Shown in pieces: positions 32,803 through 41,027 of a stretch of DNA of 64,000 nt. The notes beneath the pieces are model-generated. The model did not search any database and was not told where the DNA came from. It was given only the letters and a program-made list of their open reading frames with translations. Source of the stretch: Dyadobacter sp. (GTDB lineage: Bacteria > Bacteroidota > Bacteroidia > Cytophagales > Spirosomataceae); assembly GCF_017744695.1 (NCBI RefSeq), contig NZ_JAGIAS010000006.1:248001-312000 (forward strand), read 5' to 3'. The translations under genes were made by a program, and so were the position numbers. Position 1 is the first letter of the stretch; every line of letters begins with the position of its first letter.

Positions 32803-34440
32803 CGAAGCCTGCTTGGATTCTTTGGCTTCCACATAGAAGTTCCGGTCGACCGCCAATGACTTGTCGCCTTTTACTTTCAATGTTTTCCAGTCGTTTGTCG
32901 GATACAGGAATTCTTCTTTCCCGCTAGCAAGTTTCACTTTGACAGGCATATCAAAATTTCCAACCGTGTTGATCCAGCGGTATTGCAGGCCCTTACCTGT
33001 AAATGCATATTCCAGAACCGGTATCCGCACATCCCGCAGATATTGATCAAAAACCTTCGAAAGATTTCTTCCCGCATGCTCACTGATGTAGTTTTCGATC
33101 TGTGAGCCGTCGACAGTTTGATGATAGAATGTCTTATTCAACCCGCGTAGGATCTGACGCCATTTTTCATCGTCGTTCACGATCTGACGAATCGTATGGA
33201 GCATGTTTCCTCCTTTGTAATACATATCCTTAGATCCTTCCTGATTGACCCCGTAAACACCGACGATGGGAACGTCATTCGCAATCAATTCGCGGGTTCC
33301 GATTACATAGTCTTCCCCGGCCTTTTTTCCAAAGTAATACTCGGTGTAAAGGTTTTCGGAATAGTTGGTGAAGCTTTCGTGCACCCACATATCCGCTACA
33401 TCCTTGTAGGTAATGTTATTGGCAAACCATTCATGCCCGCTCTCGTGGATAATGATAAAGTCCCATTTCAATCCCCAGCCGGTATTCGACAGGTCGCGGC
33501 CGCGATAACCCATTTTGTAATCATTGCCATAGGTAACCGAGCTTTGGTGCTCCATGCCGAGGTAAGGCACTTCCACGAGCTTGTAGCCGTCCTCATAAAA
33601 TGGATATGGACCAAACCAGTGTTCGAAAGCTTTCAGCATTTTCGGGGCTTGCTTGAACTGTTCTTTCGCCTTTTCCAGATTCTGGGGTAAAACGTAGTAA
33701 CTGAGTTGTAAATCGCCTTTTTCGCCTTTGAATGTCTCCTTCCAGCTTACGTAATTGGCTACATTCATATTCACCCCGTAGTTGTTAATCGGGTTTTTAA
33801 CCACCCAATTGAAAGTATGCGAATTATCGCTATTCTCGACTACCGACCGCAGGTTCCCGTTTGATACATCCATTACATTTTTGGGAACGGTCATGCTGAT
33901 GAGCATGCTGTCGGGTTCGTCGTACATATGGTCCTTACAAGGCCACCATACGCTCGCGCCCAGTCCCTGGCAGGAAGTGGAAATGATGGTATTGCCTTTC
34001 CCGTCGGGTACCCATTGTACGCCGCCATCCCAGGGCGGACGTTTGGCAAGCCTGGGTTTTCCGGCGTAGAAAACCTCAATGGATTCATTCTTGCCCGTTT
34101 CCTGCTGTTTTTTTAGTGTGATAAAAAATGCATTGCCATCGCGGCGGTAGGTGAGTGCTTCACCATCCTGGACCACTTTGGTAATCTGCAATGGTTCCTG
34201 CAAATCCACCTGCATGGTCTGGTACGGTTTCAATACTTTGTACCTGATCACCGTGCTGCCGGTAAGCGAGCTATCTTTATCGTTGGGCCGTACGCTAAGG
34301 TGGTAGTAGTTCAGGTCCCACCACTCCCTTTCCGGTGTAATGGAGCCTCGTAGTGTGTCGGCGTGGGTAAATGTCTTCTGCTGCGCGAAAGAAGAGATGG
34401 AAACAAACAGTAAACAGATACCGGCGAATTTTTTGAACAT
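32797..34440 (-). CDS. M1 family metallopeptidase, secreted
   Basis: A 547-residue zinc aminopeptidase-like protein. A signal peptide (MFKKFAGICLLFVSISSFAQ) directs export. The N-terminal beta-saddle domain is followed by the gluzincin site IIHESGHEWFANN, with the third ligand Glu in ADMWVHESFTNYSE. The segment YLGMEHQSSVTYGN takes the place of the GAMEN exopeptidase motif. It is shorter than full four-domain M1 enzymes. It lies 26 nt after the Kelch gene on the same strand. Likely role: periplasmic or surface peptide degradation. Confidence 0.9.
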   Translation of the reverse strand: MFKKFAGICLLFVSISSFAQQKTFTHADTLRGSITPEREWWDLNYYHLSVRPNDKDSSLTGSTVIRYKVLKPYQTMQVDLQEPLQITKVVQDGEALTYRRDGNAFFITLKKQQETGKNESIEVFYAGKPRLAKRPPWDGGVQWVPDGKGNTIISTSCQGLGASVWWPCKDHMYDEPDSMLISMTVPKNVMDVSNGNLRSVVENSDNSHTFNWVVKNPINNYGVNMNVANYVSWKETFKGEKGDLQLSYYVLPQNLEKAKEQFKQAPKMLKAFEHWFGPYPFYEDGYKLVEVPYLGMEHQSSVTYGNDYKMGYRGRDLSNTGWGLKWDFIIIHESGHEWFANNITYKDVADMWVHESFTNYSENLYTEYYFGKKAGEDYVIGTRELIANDVPIVGVYGVNQEGSKDMYYKGGNMLHTIRQIVNDDEKWRQILRGLNKTFYHQTVDGSQIENYISEHAGRNLSKVFDQYLRDVRIPVLEYAFTGKGLQYRWINTVGNFDMPVKVKLASGKEEFLYPTNDWKTLKVKGDKSLAVDRNFYVEAKESKQASL

Positions 34441-34466
34441 TTGAGTTGGGGTTAGTATGAAGTGTA

Positions 34467-35447
34467 TTATTTATCGAGTATTTCCATATCGTTCAGCTCC
34501 GGGCCGCCACCGCGATTAGCTGAACCGGCCGCAATGTATACCTTCTTATTAAGCGCCACCGCTTGCGTGCCGTGACGACCCTGGTGGAGGGAGGGCAAAT
34601 GTTCCCATTTCTGGGTTTGGGGATTGAATGCCTCCACTTCGTTGTGCGCCTCCTGATGCGCGTCACTTTCGCCGCCTATCACGAGTATTTTATTGTTGTA
34701 AACGACCGTAGTATTGCCTGCTCGAAGGGTTGGAAGATTGTTGGATGCATCCAGCGTCGTCCATTGGCCGGTTTTGAAATCATAAACATCCACTTCCTTG
34801 ATAACGGTATTCAAAACCTGATTGATACGTGCGGTCGAGAGGCGTCCGCCTGCTACGTAAAGTTTGTTATCCAGCACAGCCACTTGCACGTGATCGCGCG
34901 GGCGGGGAGCGTCTGCGAGGGTTTTCCAGGTGCCGGTAGCAGGGTCGAACTCGTCGAACCAGGTAACCTGGCCATCCCAGTGACCGTCCTGGATGCCACA
35001 CACGAGGTAAATCTTGTCATTCAGCGTAAAGGCTCCTGCGGCGCCGCGCCTGCGGTTTTCAGGAATAGCCGCCCCTTTGCGCCACTCGTTTTTGACAGGA
35101 TTGAAAATATAAATGTCCGGAATCGGAACCTCGTGTGGATAACCACCGGTGAATGCGCCGAGTACGTAAATTTCATTCTTATAGCTGACAGCCTGGAAAT
35201 GACTCATTTCAAGTGGCGATGGTGCGAGGCTTTTCCAGGAATCCTTTTTGAAATCATATTCGTCAACCGGCTTGATTCCGCGTCCGCCCAGCAGGTATAA
35301 CTTTCCATTAGCGGTGGCCATCGCGTTTTCGTGCCGTTTTTCAGGCAGGTTCTCAGGTTCGGAAACTGTCCATATCTGTGCCGACCCCTGTAACGCGAAT
35401 GCATTCAGCGCGATCAGCAATGCAGCTTTGTGGTAGAGTGGTTTCAT
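34467..35447 (-). CDS. Secreted Kelch-repeat protein
   Basis: A 326-residue protein with a signal peptide (MKPLYHKAALLIALNAFALQGSAQ). About six Kelch blades follow, each with a GG pair and Tyr/Trp, for example GKLYLLGGRGIKPVDEYD, DKIYLVCGIQDG, NKLYVAGGRL, NKILVIGGESD and KKVYIAAGSANRGGG. The fold should be a six-bladed beta-propeller. Related proteins bind or modify carbohydrates (galactose oxidase-like and sialic-acid mutarotase-like). It follows the glucan locus across a terminator, so it may be separately expressed with the M1 peptidase. Confidence 0.82.
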   Translation of the reverse strand: MKPLYHKAALLIALNAFALQGSAQIWTVSEPENLPEKRHENAMATANGKLYLLGGRGIKPVDEYDFKKDSWKSLAPSPLEMSHFQAVSYKNEIYVLGAFTGGYPHEVPIPDIYIFNPVKNEWRKGAAIPENRRRGAAGAFTLNDKIYLVCGIQDGHWDGQVTWFDEFDPATGTWKTLADAPRPRDHVQVAVLDNKLYVAGGRLSTARINQVLNTVIKEVDVYDFKTGQWTTLDASNNLPTLRAGNTTVVYNNKILVIGGESDAHQEAHNEVEAFNPQTQKWEHLPSLHQGRHGTQAVALNKKVYIAAGSANRGGGPELNDMEILDK

Positions 35448-35520
35448 AGCGATTTACGTTTAGATTAGCCCTTCTTTTGCTTTTCAAAAACGGTATCAAG
35501 GTACAATTATATTCTATAAA

Positions 35521-35553
35521 ACAGAAAGACCAGCTTGCGGCCGGTCTTCCTGT
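35521..35553 (-). terminator. Terminator after the GH144-like genes
   Basis: ACAGAAAGACC (35521-35531) pairs with GGTCTTCCTGT (35543-35553), 11 bp with one wobble. It lies 21 nt after the end of the last glycosidase gene and before the Kelch gene. Confidence 0.65.
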
Positions 35554-35573
35554 GAATATTAGCTAAAAAGCGG

Positions 35574-36953
35574 TTAATTTCTGCTGGATAAGCCCAATGC
35601 AGGACTTTCAAATCCGAGTTTTTTCAAGCCTGCCTGAACCTCCGGGTCTTTCATGAACAGCTTCCAGAGCAAGCCTGTCCGGTAGTTTTCGATCATCACG
35701 ATAATGGGCCCCTGGTCGATGGCCAGGTGTGATTTGGCATACCAGTTTTGCGTTTCGTTGAATGCATCGGTAAACCCGTATTCCGACCAGATTTTATCGC
35801 CGAGATCATCGTAAAAATGGCGTAGCGCCTTCATCGACTGCTCCGGCGTGTATGGGAATGACGACAATGCCGCCGTAGGCGTAATGGTGCCAAAGTCGTT
35901 TGTGGGTGAATGCGCATTGTAGCCATTGTAAGTATCGCTCGCGGTCAGTCCCCAGCTGTTCTCGCCATATCCTTTAAACTTGCCCGGATTGGCAACGCAA
36001 TGCTTGTAGTTGATCAGTGAATGGTTCACATTCTGTTCCCAGTAATTGGCATACTGATCTTTCAAATGGCGCGGATCAAGGCCGAGGAACGAGTAATGCG
36101 TAAAAAACAAGGGGCCGCCATACTCGAACCCTAGCGGAAGTTTTACGCCGTAATATTCCTTGCCGTTGCGGAAATGATCGCTCTGCGCCCAACATTTGTC
36201 GTAAACCTGGCGGGTAATCGGGTAACGCGGAGAGGCTGCGCCCATGATGTAGGTGATCAGTGTCTCATTGTACCCGCGAAGTTCGAAGTTCATGGCCCAG
36301 CCGTTGTTCGGGCTCCAGTGCCAGTAGAGCTGATTGGGGTTTCCGCGGGTATACCAGTCCCATTCGGCCTCGTTCCATATCCAGGTAATGCGGCTGCGCA
36401 GTTCTCTTTCCAGGTCGTTATCGCGGTCGAAGTATTGCCTTACCGCAAGCAATCCCTGAAACAGAAATGAAGATTCGACCAGGTCGCCGCCGTCGTCTTT
36501 GCGGCCGAAAGGAACGATCTTGCCAGTTGCCCCATTGAGCCAGTGCGGAAAGATTCCGTGGTAATGATCGGCCTTCGAGAGGAATTTGACCATTTTCAAC
36601 AGTCGGGCTGCGACGGAATCGCGCGGCTGCCATTGTCTTTCAGCCGCCACTACCATAGCCATCACGCCAAAGCCGGTACCGCCGATGGTGCACACTTCGT
36701 CACCGTAGTCGAAGGCGACGTTGCTCCGCTCACGTGCCAGGCCACTTACCGGATGGCCAAATTCCCAGAAGTACCGGAATGTCTGTTTCTGAATCAGTTC
36801 GAGCAATGCGGTATCGGAAAGGTTTTTGGGCCGGTCGGCCGGGTTAAATGCGGCGGGTTTGGCAGGCGTTGATTTTTTCTTTTGTGCCCAGCCATCCACC
36901 TGCGAACCGGCAAGTAGTGTCAGGCATAATAGTAATTGGAAGTATAGTTTCAT
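35574..36953 (-). CDS. GH144-like endo-beta-1,2-glucanase, soluble form
   Basis: A 459-residue secreted enzyme from the ATG at 36953 (MKLYFQLLLCLTLLAGSQ), which gives a clean signal peptide; the open frame upstream is not needed. The catalytic domain has the glycoamylase/GH144 pattern: LLELIQKQTFRYFWEFGHP, GGTGFGVMAM, HGIFPHWLNGATG, DGGDLVESSFLFQGLLAVRQ, WDWYTRGNPNQLYWHWSP and ITPTAALSSFPYTPEQSM. GH144 enzymes cut beta-1,2-glucans (sophoran, cyclic glucans). It is paralogous to the next gene and lies 34 nt after it, in the SusCD operon. Exact linkage is inferred from the family. Confidence 0.82.
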   Translation of the reverse strand: MKLYFQLLLCLTLLAGSQVDGWAQKKKSTPAKPAAFNPADRPKNLSDTALLELIQKQTFRYFWEFGHPVSGLARERSNVAFDYGDEVCTIGGTGFGVMAMVVAAERQWQPRDSVAARLLKMVKFLSKADHYHGIFPHWLNGATGKIVPFGRKDDGGDLVESSFLFQGLLAVRQYFDRDNDLERELRSRITWIWNEAEWDWYTRGNPNQLYWHWSPNNGWAMNFELRGYNETLITYIMGAASPRYPITRQVYDKCWAQSDHFRNGKEYYGVKLPLGFEYGGPLFFTHYSFLGLDPRHLKDQYANYWEQNVNHSLINYKHCVANPGKFKGYGENSWGLTASDTYNGYNAHSPTNDFGTITPTAALSSFPYTPEQSMKALRHFYDDLGDKIWSEYGFTDAFNETQNWYAKSHLAIDQGPIIVMIENYRTGLLWKLFMKDPEVQAGLKKLGFESPALGLSSRN

Positions 36954-36987
36954 AGTCGAGTAATGTTTATTGGCGGGATAAGTTTTG

Positions 36988-38658
36988 TTAAAGCGCCGGA
37001 CTGCTGAATCCGAGCTTTGTAAGGCCATTTTTAACCTCAGGGCCGCTCATGAAGAGTTTCCAGGGCAGCGCCGTGCGATGGTTTTCGATCATGACCACGA
37101 TGGGCCCCTGGTCGATGGCGAGGTAGGAATCGGCGAACCAGCGCTGATCCAGCGAGAACGCGTCATGGAAACCATATTCTCCCCAGAGCTTGTCGCCCAA
37201 TTTGTAGTAAAAGAATTTCAGGGCTTTCATCGACTCTACGGGCGTGTAGGGGAATGCGGACAACGCGGCCGTGGGCGTGATCACTCCTTTGTCGCTGCTA
37301 GGCGAGTTGGCATTGTACCCATTCGGAATATCGCTGGCGGTTAGCCCCCAGCATCGGTCGCTGTATCCGTAATATTGCTGCGGGTTTGTTTTGCAATAGT
37401 TATAGTTGATGAGGGTCTGGGCCTTGTTTTGGGTAAAATAATTGGCAAAACGGTCGGTAAGCCCCGTAGGGTTTAAACCTAAAAACGAATAATGAGAGAA
37501 GAATAACGGCCCTCCCAAAGGCTCACCGAGCGGTAATGTGATGCCATAGTATTCCTTTCCATTCGTAAATGTGCTGTTACCTGCCCAGCCATTGTCATAA
37601 ACGGCTTTGCTGATGCTGTGCGTAGGCGAAGACGCTGCCAGGACATAGGCGATCAGGCATTCATTCCATCCGCGGATCTGATGATTCATATCCCAGCCAT
37701 AATCGGGGCTCCAATGCCAGTACAACACATTTTCATTGCCTTTCCGAAACCAGTCCCATTCCACTGCTTCCCAGATTGCACTGATATCGGCACGCAACGC
37801 GGTTTCAGCAGCATTGCTTTCGTTGAAATACTGCCGGACCGTCAGCAACCCCTGAACTAGGAATGAGGTTTCTACCAGATCAGCCCCATTGTCTTTAGTA
37901 CTGAATGGTACCGCCACGCCCGTAGCACCATTCAGCCAATGTGGAAAAGCACCGTGAAATGTCTGTGCCTTTTTCAGGAAGCCGACAATCTTCTGCATTC
38001 TTTCCAAACCCTGGGCCCGGTTAATGAATTTCCGCTCGATGGCGATAGGGATGATCATAATGCCGAAGCCGCTTCCTCCTGAGGTTACCACATCGCCGGA
38101 GGTGTTACGCTCACGGGCAAGCCCGCTCGCGGGATGCGCGAAGTCCCAAAAATACTTGAAGGTTTGCTGCTGCACGAGGGTCAGTAAAGCTTCGTCGCTG
38201 ATGACGGGAAACTTGTCGGTGGAATCCAGCGCGGTAATCAACTCCACTTTTACCTCATTCAGCAGCATTCCGCCGGCTTTGGATTTCAAGGCCTTGGTGG
38301 CGGTAACCGAATAGCTCGTGAGGTATTTCAAATCGGCGGAGGGGGTGATCACTACCGAACTGTCGCCGCCTTCCAAAGCGGATGTAAACGGAATGGCTTC
38401 ACCGGCAGCGGACCGGAAAGTAACCCCGCTCGCGACAGTCGCATCGCTGAGCGGGGCAGAAAATGTAAACCTGACTTTGGGTTTCAGGTTTACATCATTG
38501 TATTTGAATCCCGAATAGGCTCCATTTACTTTCAGGCTATTAAACCCGAATGAGGTTGGTATTCCCGGATTGGATGGCCCGGGGTCTTCCTTTTCCGATT
38601 TGCAGGAAACCCCGAGCCAGATGATTGCACAAACAAAAAGGAAGTGTTTGAAAGGCAT
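36988..38658 (-). CDS. GH144-like glucanase lipoprotein with Ig-like domain
   Basis: A 556-residue lipoprotein (MPFKHFLFVCAIIWLGVSC; lipidated Cys19). Residues about 35-145 form an Ig-like domain (KVRFTFSAPLSDATVASGVTF, DLKYLTSYSVTAT). The rest is a GH144/glycoamylase domain with HGAFPHWLNGATG, NGADLVETSFLVQGLLTVRQ, WYWHWSP-type YWHWSPDYGW and ITPTAALSAFPYTPVESM. Together with its soluble paralogue it suggests one membrane-tethered and one free endo-enzyme. Its start overlaps the LamG gene stop by one base. Confidence 0.83.
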   Translation of the reverse strand: MPFKHFLFVCAIIWLGVSCKSEKEDPGPSNPGIPTSFGFNSLKVNGAYSGFKYNDVNLKPKVRFTFSAPLSDATVASGVTFRSAAGEAIPFTSALEGGDSSVVITPSADLKYLTSYSVTATKALKSKAGGMLLNEVKVELITALDSTDKFPVISDEALLTLVQQQTFKYFWDFAHPASGLARERNTSGDVVTSGGSGFGIMIIPIAIERKFINRAQGLERMQKIVGFLKKAQTFHGAFPHWLNGATGVAVPFSTKDNGADLVETSFLVQGLLTVRQYFNESNAAETALRADISAIWEAVEWDWFRKGNENVLYWHWSPDYGWDMNHQIRGWNECLIAYVLAASSPTHSISKAVYDNGWAGNSTFTNGKEYYGITLPLGEPLGGPLFFSHYSFLGLNPTGLTDRFANYFTQNKAQTLINYNYCKTNPQQYYGYSDRCWGLTASDIPNGYNANSPSSDKGVITPTAALSAFPYTPVESMKALKFFYYKLGDKLWGEYGFHDAFSLDQRWFADSYLAIDQGPIVVMIENHRTALPWKLFMSGPEVKNGLTKLGFSSPAL

Positions 38659-39500
38659 TATTTTCCTCTTGATTCCAGTTTAACCAGTGCATCTACTTCG
38701 GCATCTTTCAAAGCAACGTTATAAATCCGCACTTCGTCGAGCAGGCCTGTCAGGTAGCTTGCCCAGTCCTGTGCGGAAGCGCCTGAGGTAAGGCTTGGCT
38801 TAGTCTGGAATTGCACCGTACCAAACACCATTTTGCCTGGTTTCGCCCATTTCAGGTCGCCAAAGTTCGCCACGGTGCTTGTAGCCGTTTTGGAACCATT
38901 CACATATATACTTAAAGTTGATGAAGTGGCGTCGTAAGACAATGCGATATGCGTCCACGAGTTGTAAAGGTTGACAATGCCTTCCTTTGCAATCCAGGTA
39001 TCCTTCTTGTCATTCTGGATGTGGGCTTTGAAAATACCGTCGGTATCCGTGCCCCCGTTTTCAAAGAAAGTCTCAATGTTTCCCCAGAACCCGTCTGTTT
39101 GGGACAAGCCCACAAGCCCGATGATACCACCGGCGGATTTGGTCGAAGGGCTGTTTACCCAATAGGTCATAGTGAAACTTTTCAGCCCGAGAATGCTTGC
39201 GGTCGGGTCAAAAAGAACGTAACCATTCTTGGCACCTTTCATGGCCTGACCTTTCAGTCCATTCGCGAACGTGGTACCGGTATTGGTGCCGGCCGTGTTG
39301 GACACGACGTCCGAGTAGTTGCCGTCAAAAGGGAAATGCGCCACCAGATTGGCCTTCGCGATTTCGTCGGAGCTTGTAAAGCCCCCGATCGTCACGCTGG
39401 GCGCGTAACTTTCGGGATCGAACTTGTCGTAGCAAGAGGTCACCCCGAGCACCGTCAATGCACACAATGCCACGGTCAGTTTATTCTTTAAAGTTTTCAT
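38658..39500 (-). CDS. LamG-domain lipoprotein, probable surface glycan-binding protein
   Basis: A 280-residue lipoprotein (MKTLKNKLTVALCALTVLGVTSC). A concanavalin-like LamG domain occupies about 50-270, with LVAHFPFDGNYSD, FTMTYWVNSP, WTHIALSYDATSSTLSIYVNG and LLDEVRIYNVALKDAEVDAL. It sits directly after susD, the usual place of SusE/F-like surface glycan-binding proteins. It probably binds the same glucan that the SusC/D pair imports. Binding specificity cannot be read from sequence. Confidence 0.82.
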   Translation of the reverse strand: MKTLKNKLTVALCALTVLGVTSCYDKFDPESYAPSVTIGGFTSSDEIAKANLVAHFPFDGNYSDVVSNTAGTNTGTTFANGLKGQAMKGAKNGYVLFDPTASILGLKSFTMTYWVNSPSTKSAGGIIGLVGLSQTDGFWGNIETFFENGGTDTDGIFKAHIQNDKKDTWIAKEGIVNLYNSWTHIALSYDATSSTLSIYVNGSKTATSTVANFGDLKWAKPGKMVFGTVQFQTKPSLTSGASAQDWASYLTGLLDEVRIYNVALKDAEVDALVKLESRGK

Positions 39501-39520
39501 CGATAGATCGTGGTTTGGGA

Positions 39521-41014
39521 TTAATAACCTGGGTTCTGGGTCAGCACGCCTGCGCTAAGGTCGATTTCGTTCTGAGGGATCGGCCATACTTCGTTTTTGC
39601 CGGATTTCCAGCCTTTGGGGCCGAATATCGCGGTGCCACGTCCCTGACGGATCACATCGAAATAGCGGTCGAATTCCATAGCGAGCTCCGAGTGGCGCTC
39701 ATTCCAGATTGCGGTCCGCAATGCTGCCTTGTCGGTCGTTGTTACCTTGGGAAGGATCGTTTTGCTGGCGCCTCTTGCACGGGCACGCACCAATTCAAGC
39801 GAGGCGAGCGCCTGGGTACTGTTGCCGATTTCGTTGGCAGCTTCCGCATTCATCAGCAGAACCTCCGCATACCGGATCACACGTACATTTTGCTGTGAAC
39901 CTTCATTGAACCCGGTTACGTAAAGCTTGAACGGCACATACGATTTCTGATTGTACATCGGGTTATCACCCGTTGCAGGGATTGCGTCGCCGGAAGGCGT
40001 TGTTTCACCGCGGAAGATGATGGTCGCATCCCGGCGCGGGTCGCCCGCTTCAAATGATTTCGAAAGCGCTTCGGTAGGGACATTGAAGCCCCAGCCGCCA
40101 CCTGTTACGCCGCGTACACCTTGCACCTGCGAGTATTGCGAGTTGGATGCATCCTTATTAGACGGGATCAGCTCATTCTGGATCTCAAAAATCGATTCAG
40201 TCGAATTTTCGTTGGCCACGCGGAACAATGCTTCGTAATCGGCGAAAAGCGAATACTGGCCCGAGTTGATAACCTGGGTTGTCAGGTCGAAAACCTGCTG
40301 CCATTTGCCCTGATACATCGATACTTTGGCATGAAGCGATTGCGCTGCGCCTTTTGTTACGCGGCCGAGGTCTGCGGCGCCGTAGTTCTGCGGCAATACT
40401 GCTGCTGCTTCACTCAGGTCTTTTTCAATGGCTGCGTACACGTCCGCTTTGGGGGTACGCGGGAGGTTGTATTCGGTAGCATCTTTGGGGAGGCTCAAAC
40501 GCAAAGGCACATCACCAAATGCCCTGACAAGTCTGAAATACGAGTAAGCACGTACGAATTTGGCTTCCGCCAGGTATCTCGCTTTCAGGTTTTCATCCAT
40601 ACTGATCGCCGGGATATTGGTGATCACCTGGTTGGCATAGTTGATGTTCTGGTATTGCCCCTCCCAGAAGCCTCCGAGCTGGCCATCCGTAGAGCCGACG
40701 GTGAAGGTATCATAAAGGTTGAAGAAAGTCGCATCCGACGGAGTGCTTCCTTTTTCAGCATCGTCGGAGCCCATGCTTTCCACCGCGATAGCCGCGAAAG
40801 CAGTATTGTTCCAGCTGCGCAAATTGGCATACATCGCGTTCACGGCCTTGGTAGCATCGGCTTCATTTACCCAGAACACGGCCCCAGCCTGTTTTCCCTG
40901 CGGATCCACATCGAGGAAGCTGTCGCTGCAAGAAGAAGGGACGATCAGGAGCGCTGCAAGCCCGAGATATAGCCCTTTCTGCTTCAAATTGGTTTTTAAA
41001 TTTATATTTTTCAT
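39521..41014 (-). CDS. SusD/RagB-like glycan-binding lipoprotein
   Basis: A 497-residue lipoprotein from the ATG at 41014 (MKNINLKTNLKQKGLYLGL); the lipobox LLIVPSSC is typical. SusD features are SDSFLDVDPQG near the start, TPR-like helices, AEAKFVRAYSYFRLVRAFGDVP, RYAEVLLMNAEAANEIG and IWNERHSELAMEFDRYFDVIRQG. It caps the SusC channel and binds the glycan at the cell surface. It starts 13 nt after the susC stop. Confidence 0.95.
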   Translation of the reverse strand: MKNINLKTNLKQKGLYLGLAALLIVPSSCSDSFLDVDPQGKQAGAVFWVNEADATKAVNAMYANLRSWNNTAFAAIAVESMGSDDAEKGSTPSDATFFNLYDTFTVGSTDGQLGGFWEGQYQNINYANQVITNIPAISMDENLKARYLAEAKFVRAYSYFRLVRAFGDVPLRLSLPKDATEYNLPRTPKADVYAAIEKDLSEAAAVLPQNYGAADLGRVTKGAAQSLHAKVSMYQGKWQQVFDLTTQVINSGQYSLFADYEALFRVANENSTESIFEIQNELIPSNKDASNSQYSQVQGVRGVTGGGWGFNVPTEALSKSFEAGDPRRDATIIFRGETTPSGDAIPATGDNPMYNQKSYVPFKLYVTGFNEGSQQNVRVIRYAEVLLMNAEAANEIGNSTQALASLELVRARARGASKTILPKVTTTDKAALRTAIWNERHSELAMEFDRYFDVIRQGRGTAIFGPKGWKSGKNEVWPIPQNEIDLSAGVLTQNPGY

Positions 41015-41027
41015 ATCGCTTGTAATC

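Noticed and set aside
34563-35300. 245-codon open frame opposite the Kelch gene
   Set aside because: The Kelch repeats on the minus strand explain the sequence; the plus frame shows no known pattern.
36954-37028. 25-residue N-terminal extension of the soluble GH144-like enzyme
   Set aside because: Starting at 36953 gives a regular signal peptide; the extension would bury it.
40121-40972. 283-codon open frame on the plus strand
   Set aside because: It is the complement of susD codons and shows no signal peptide or domain.
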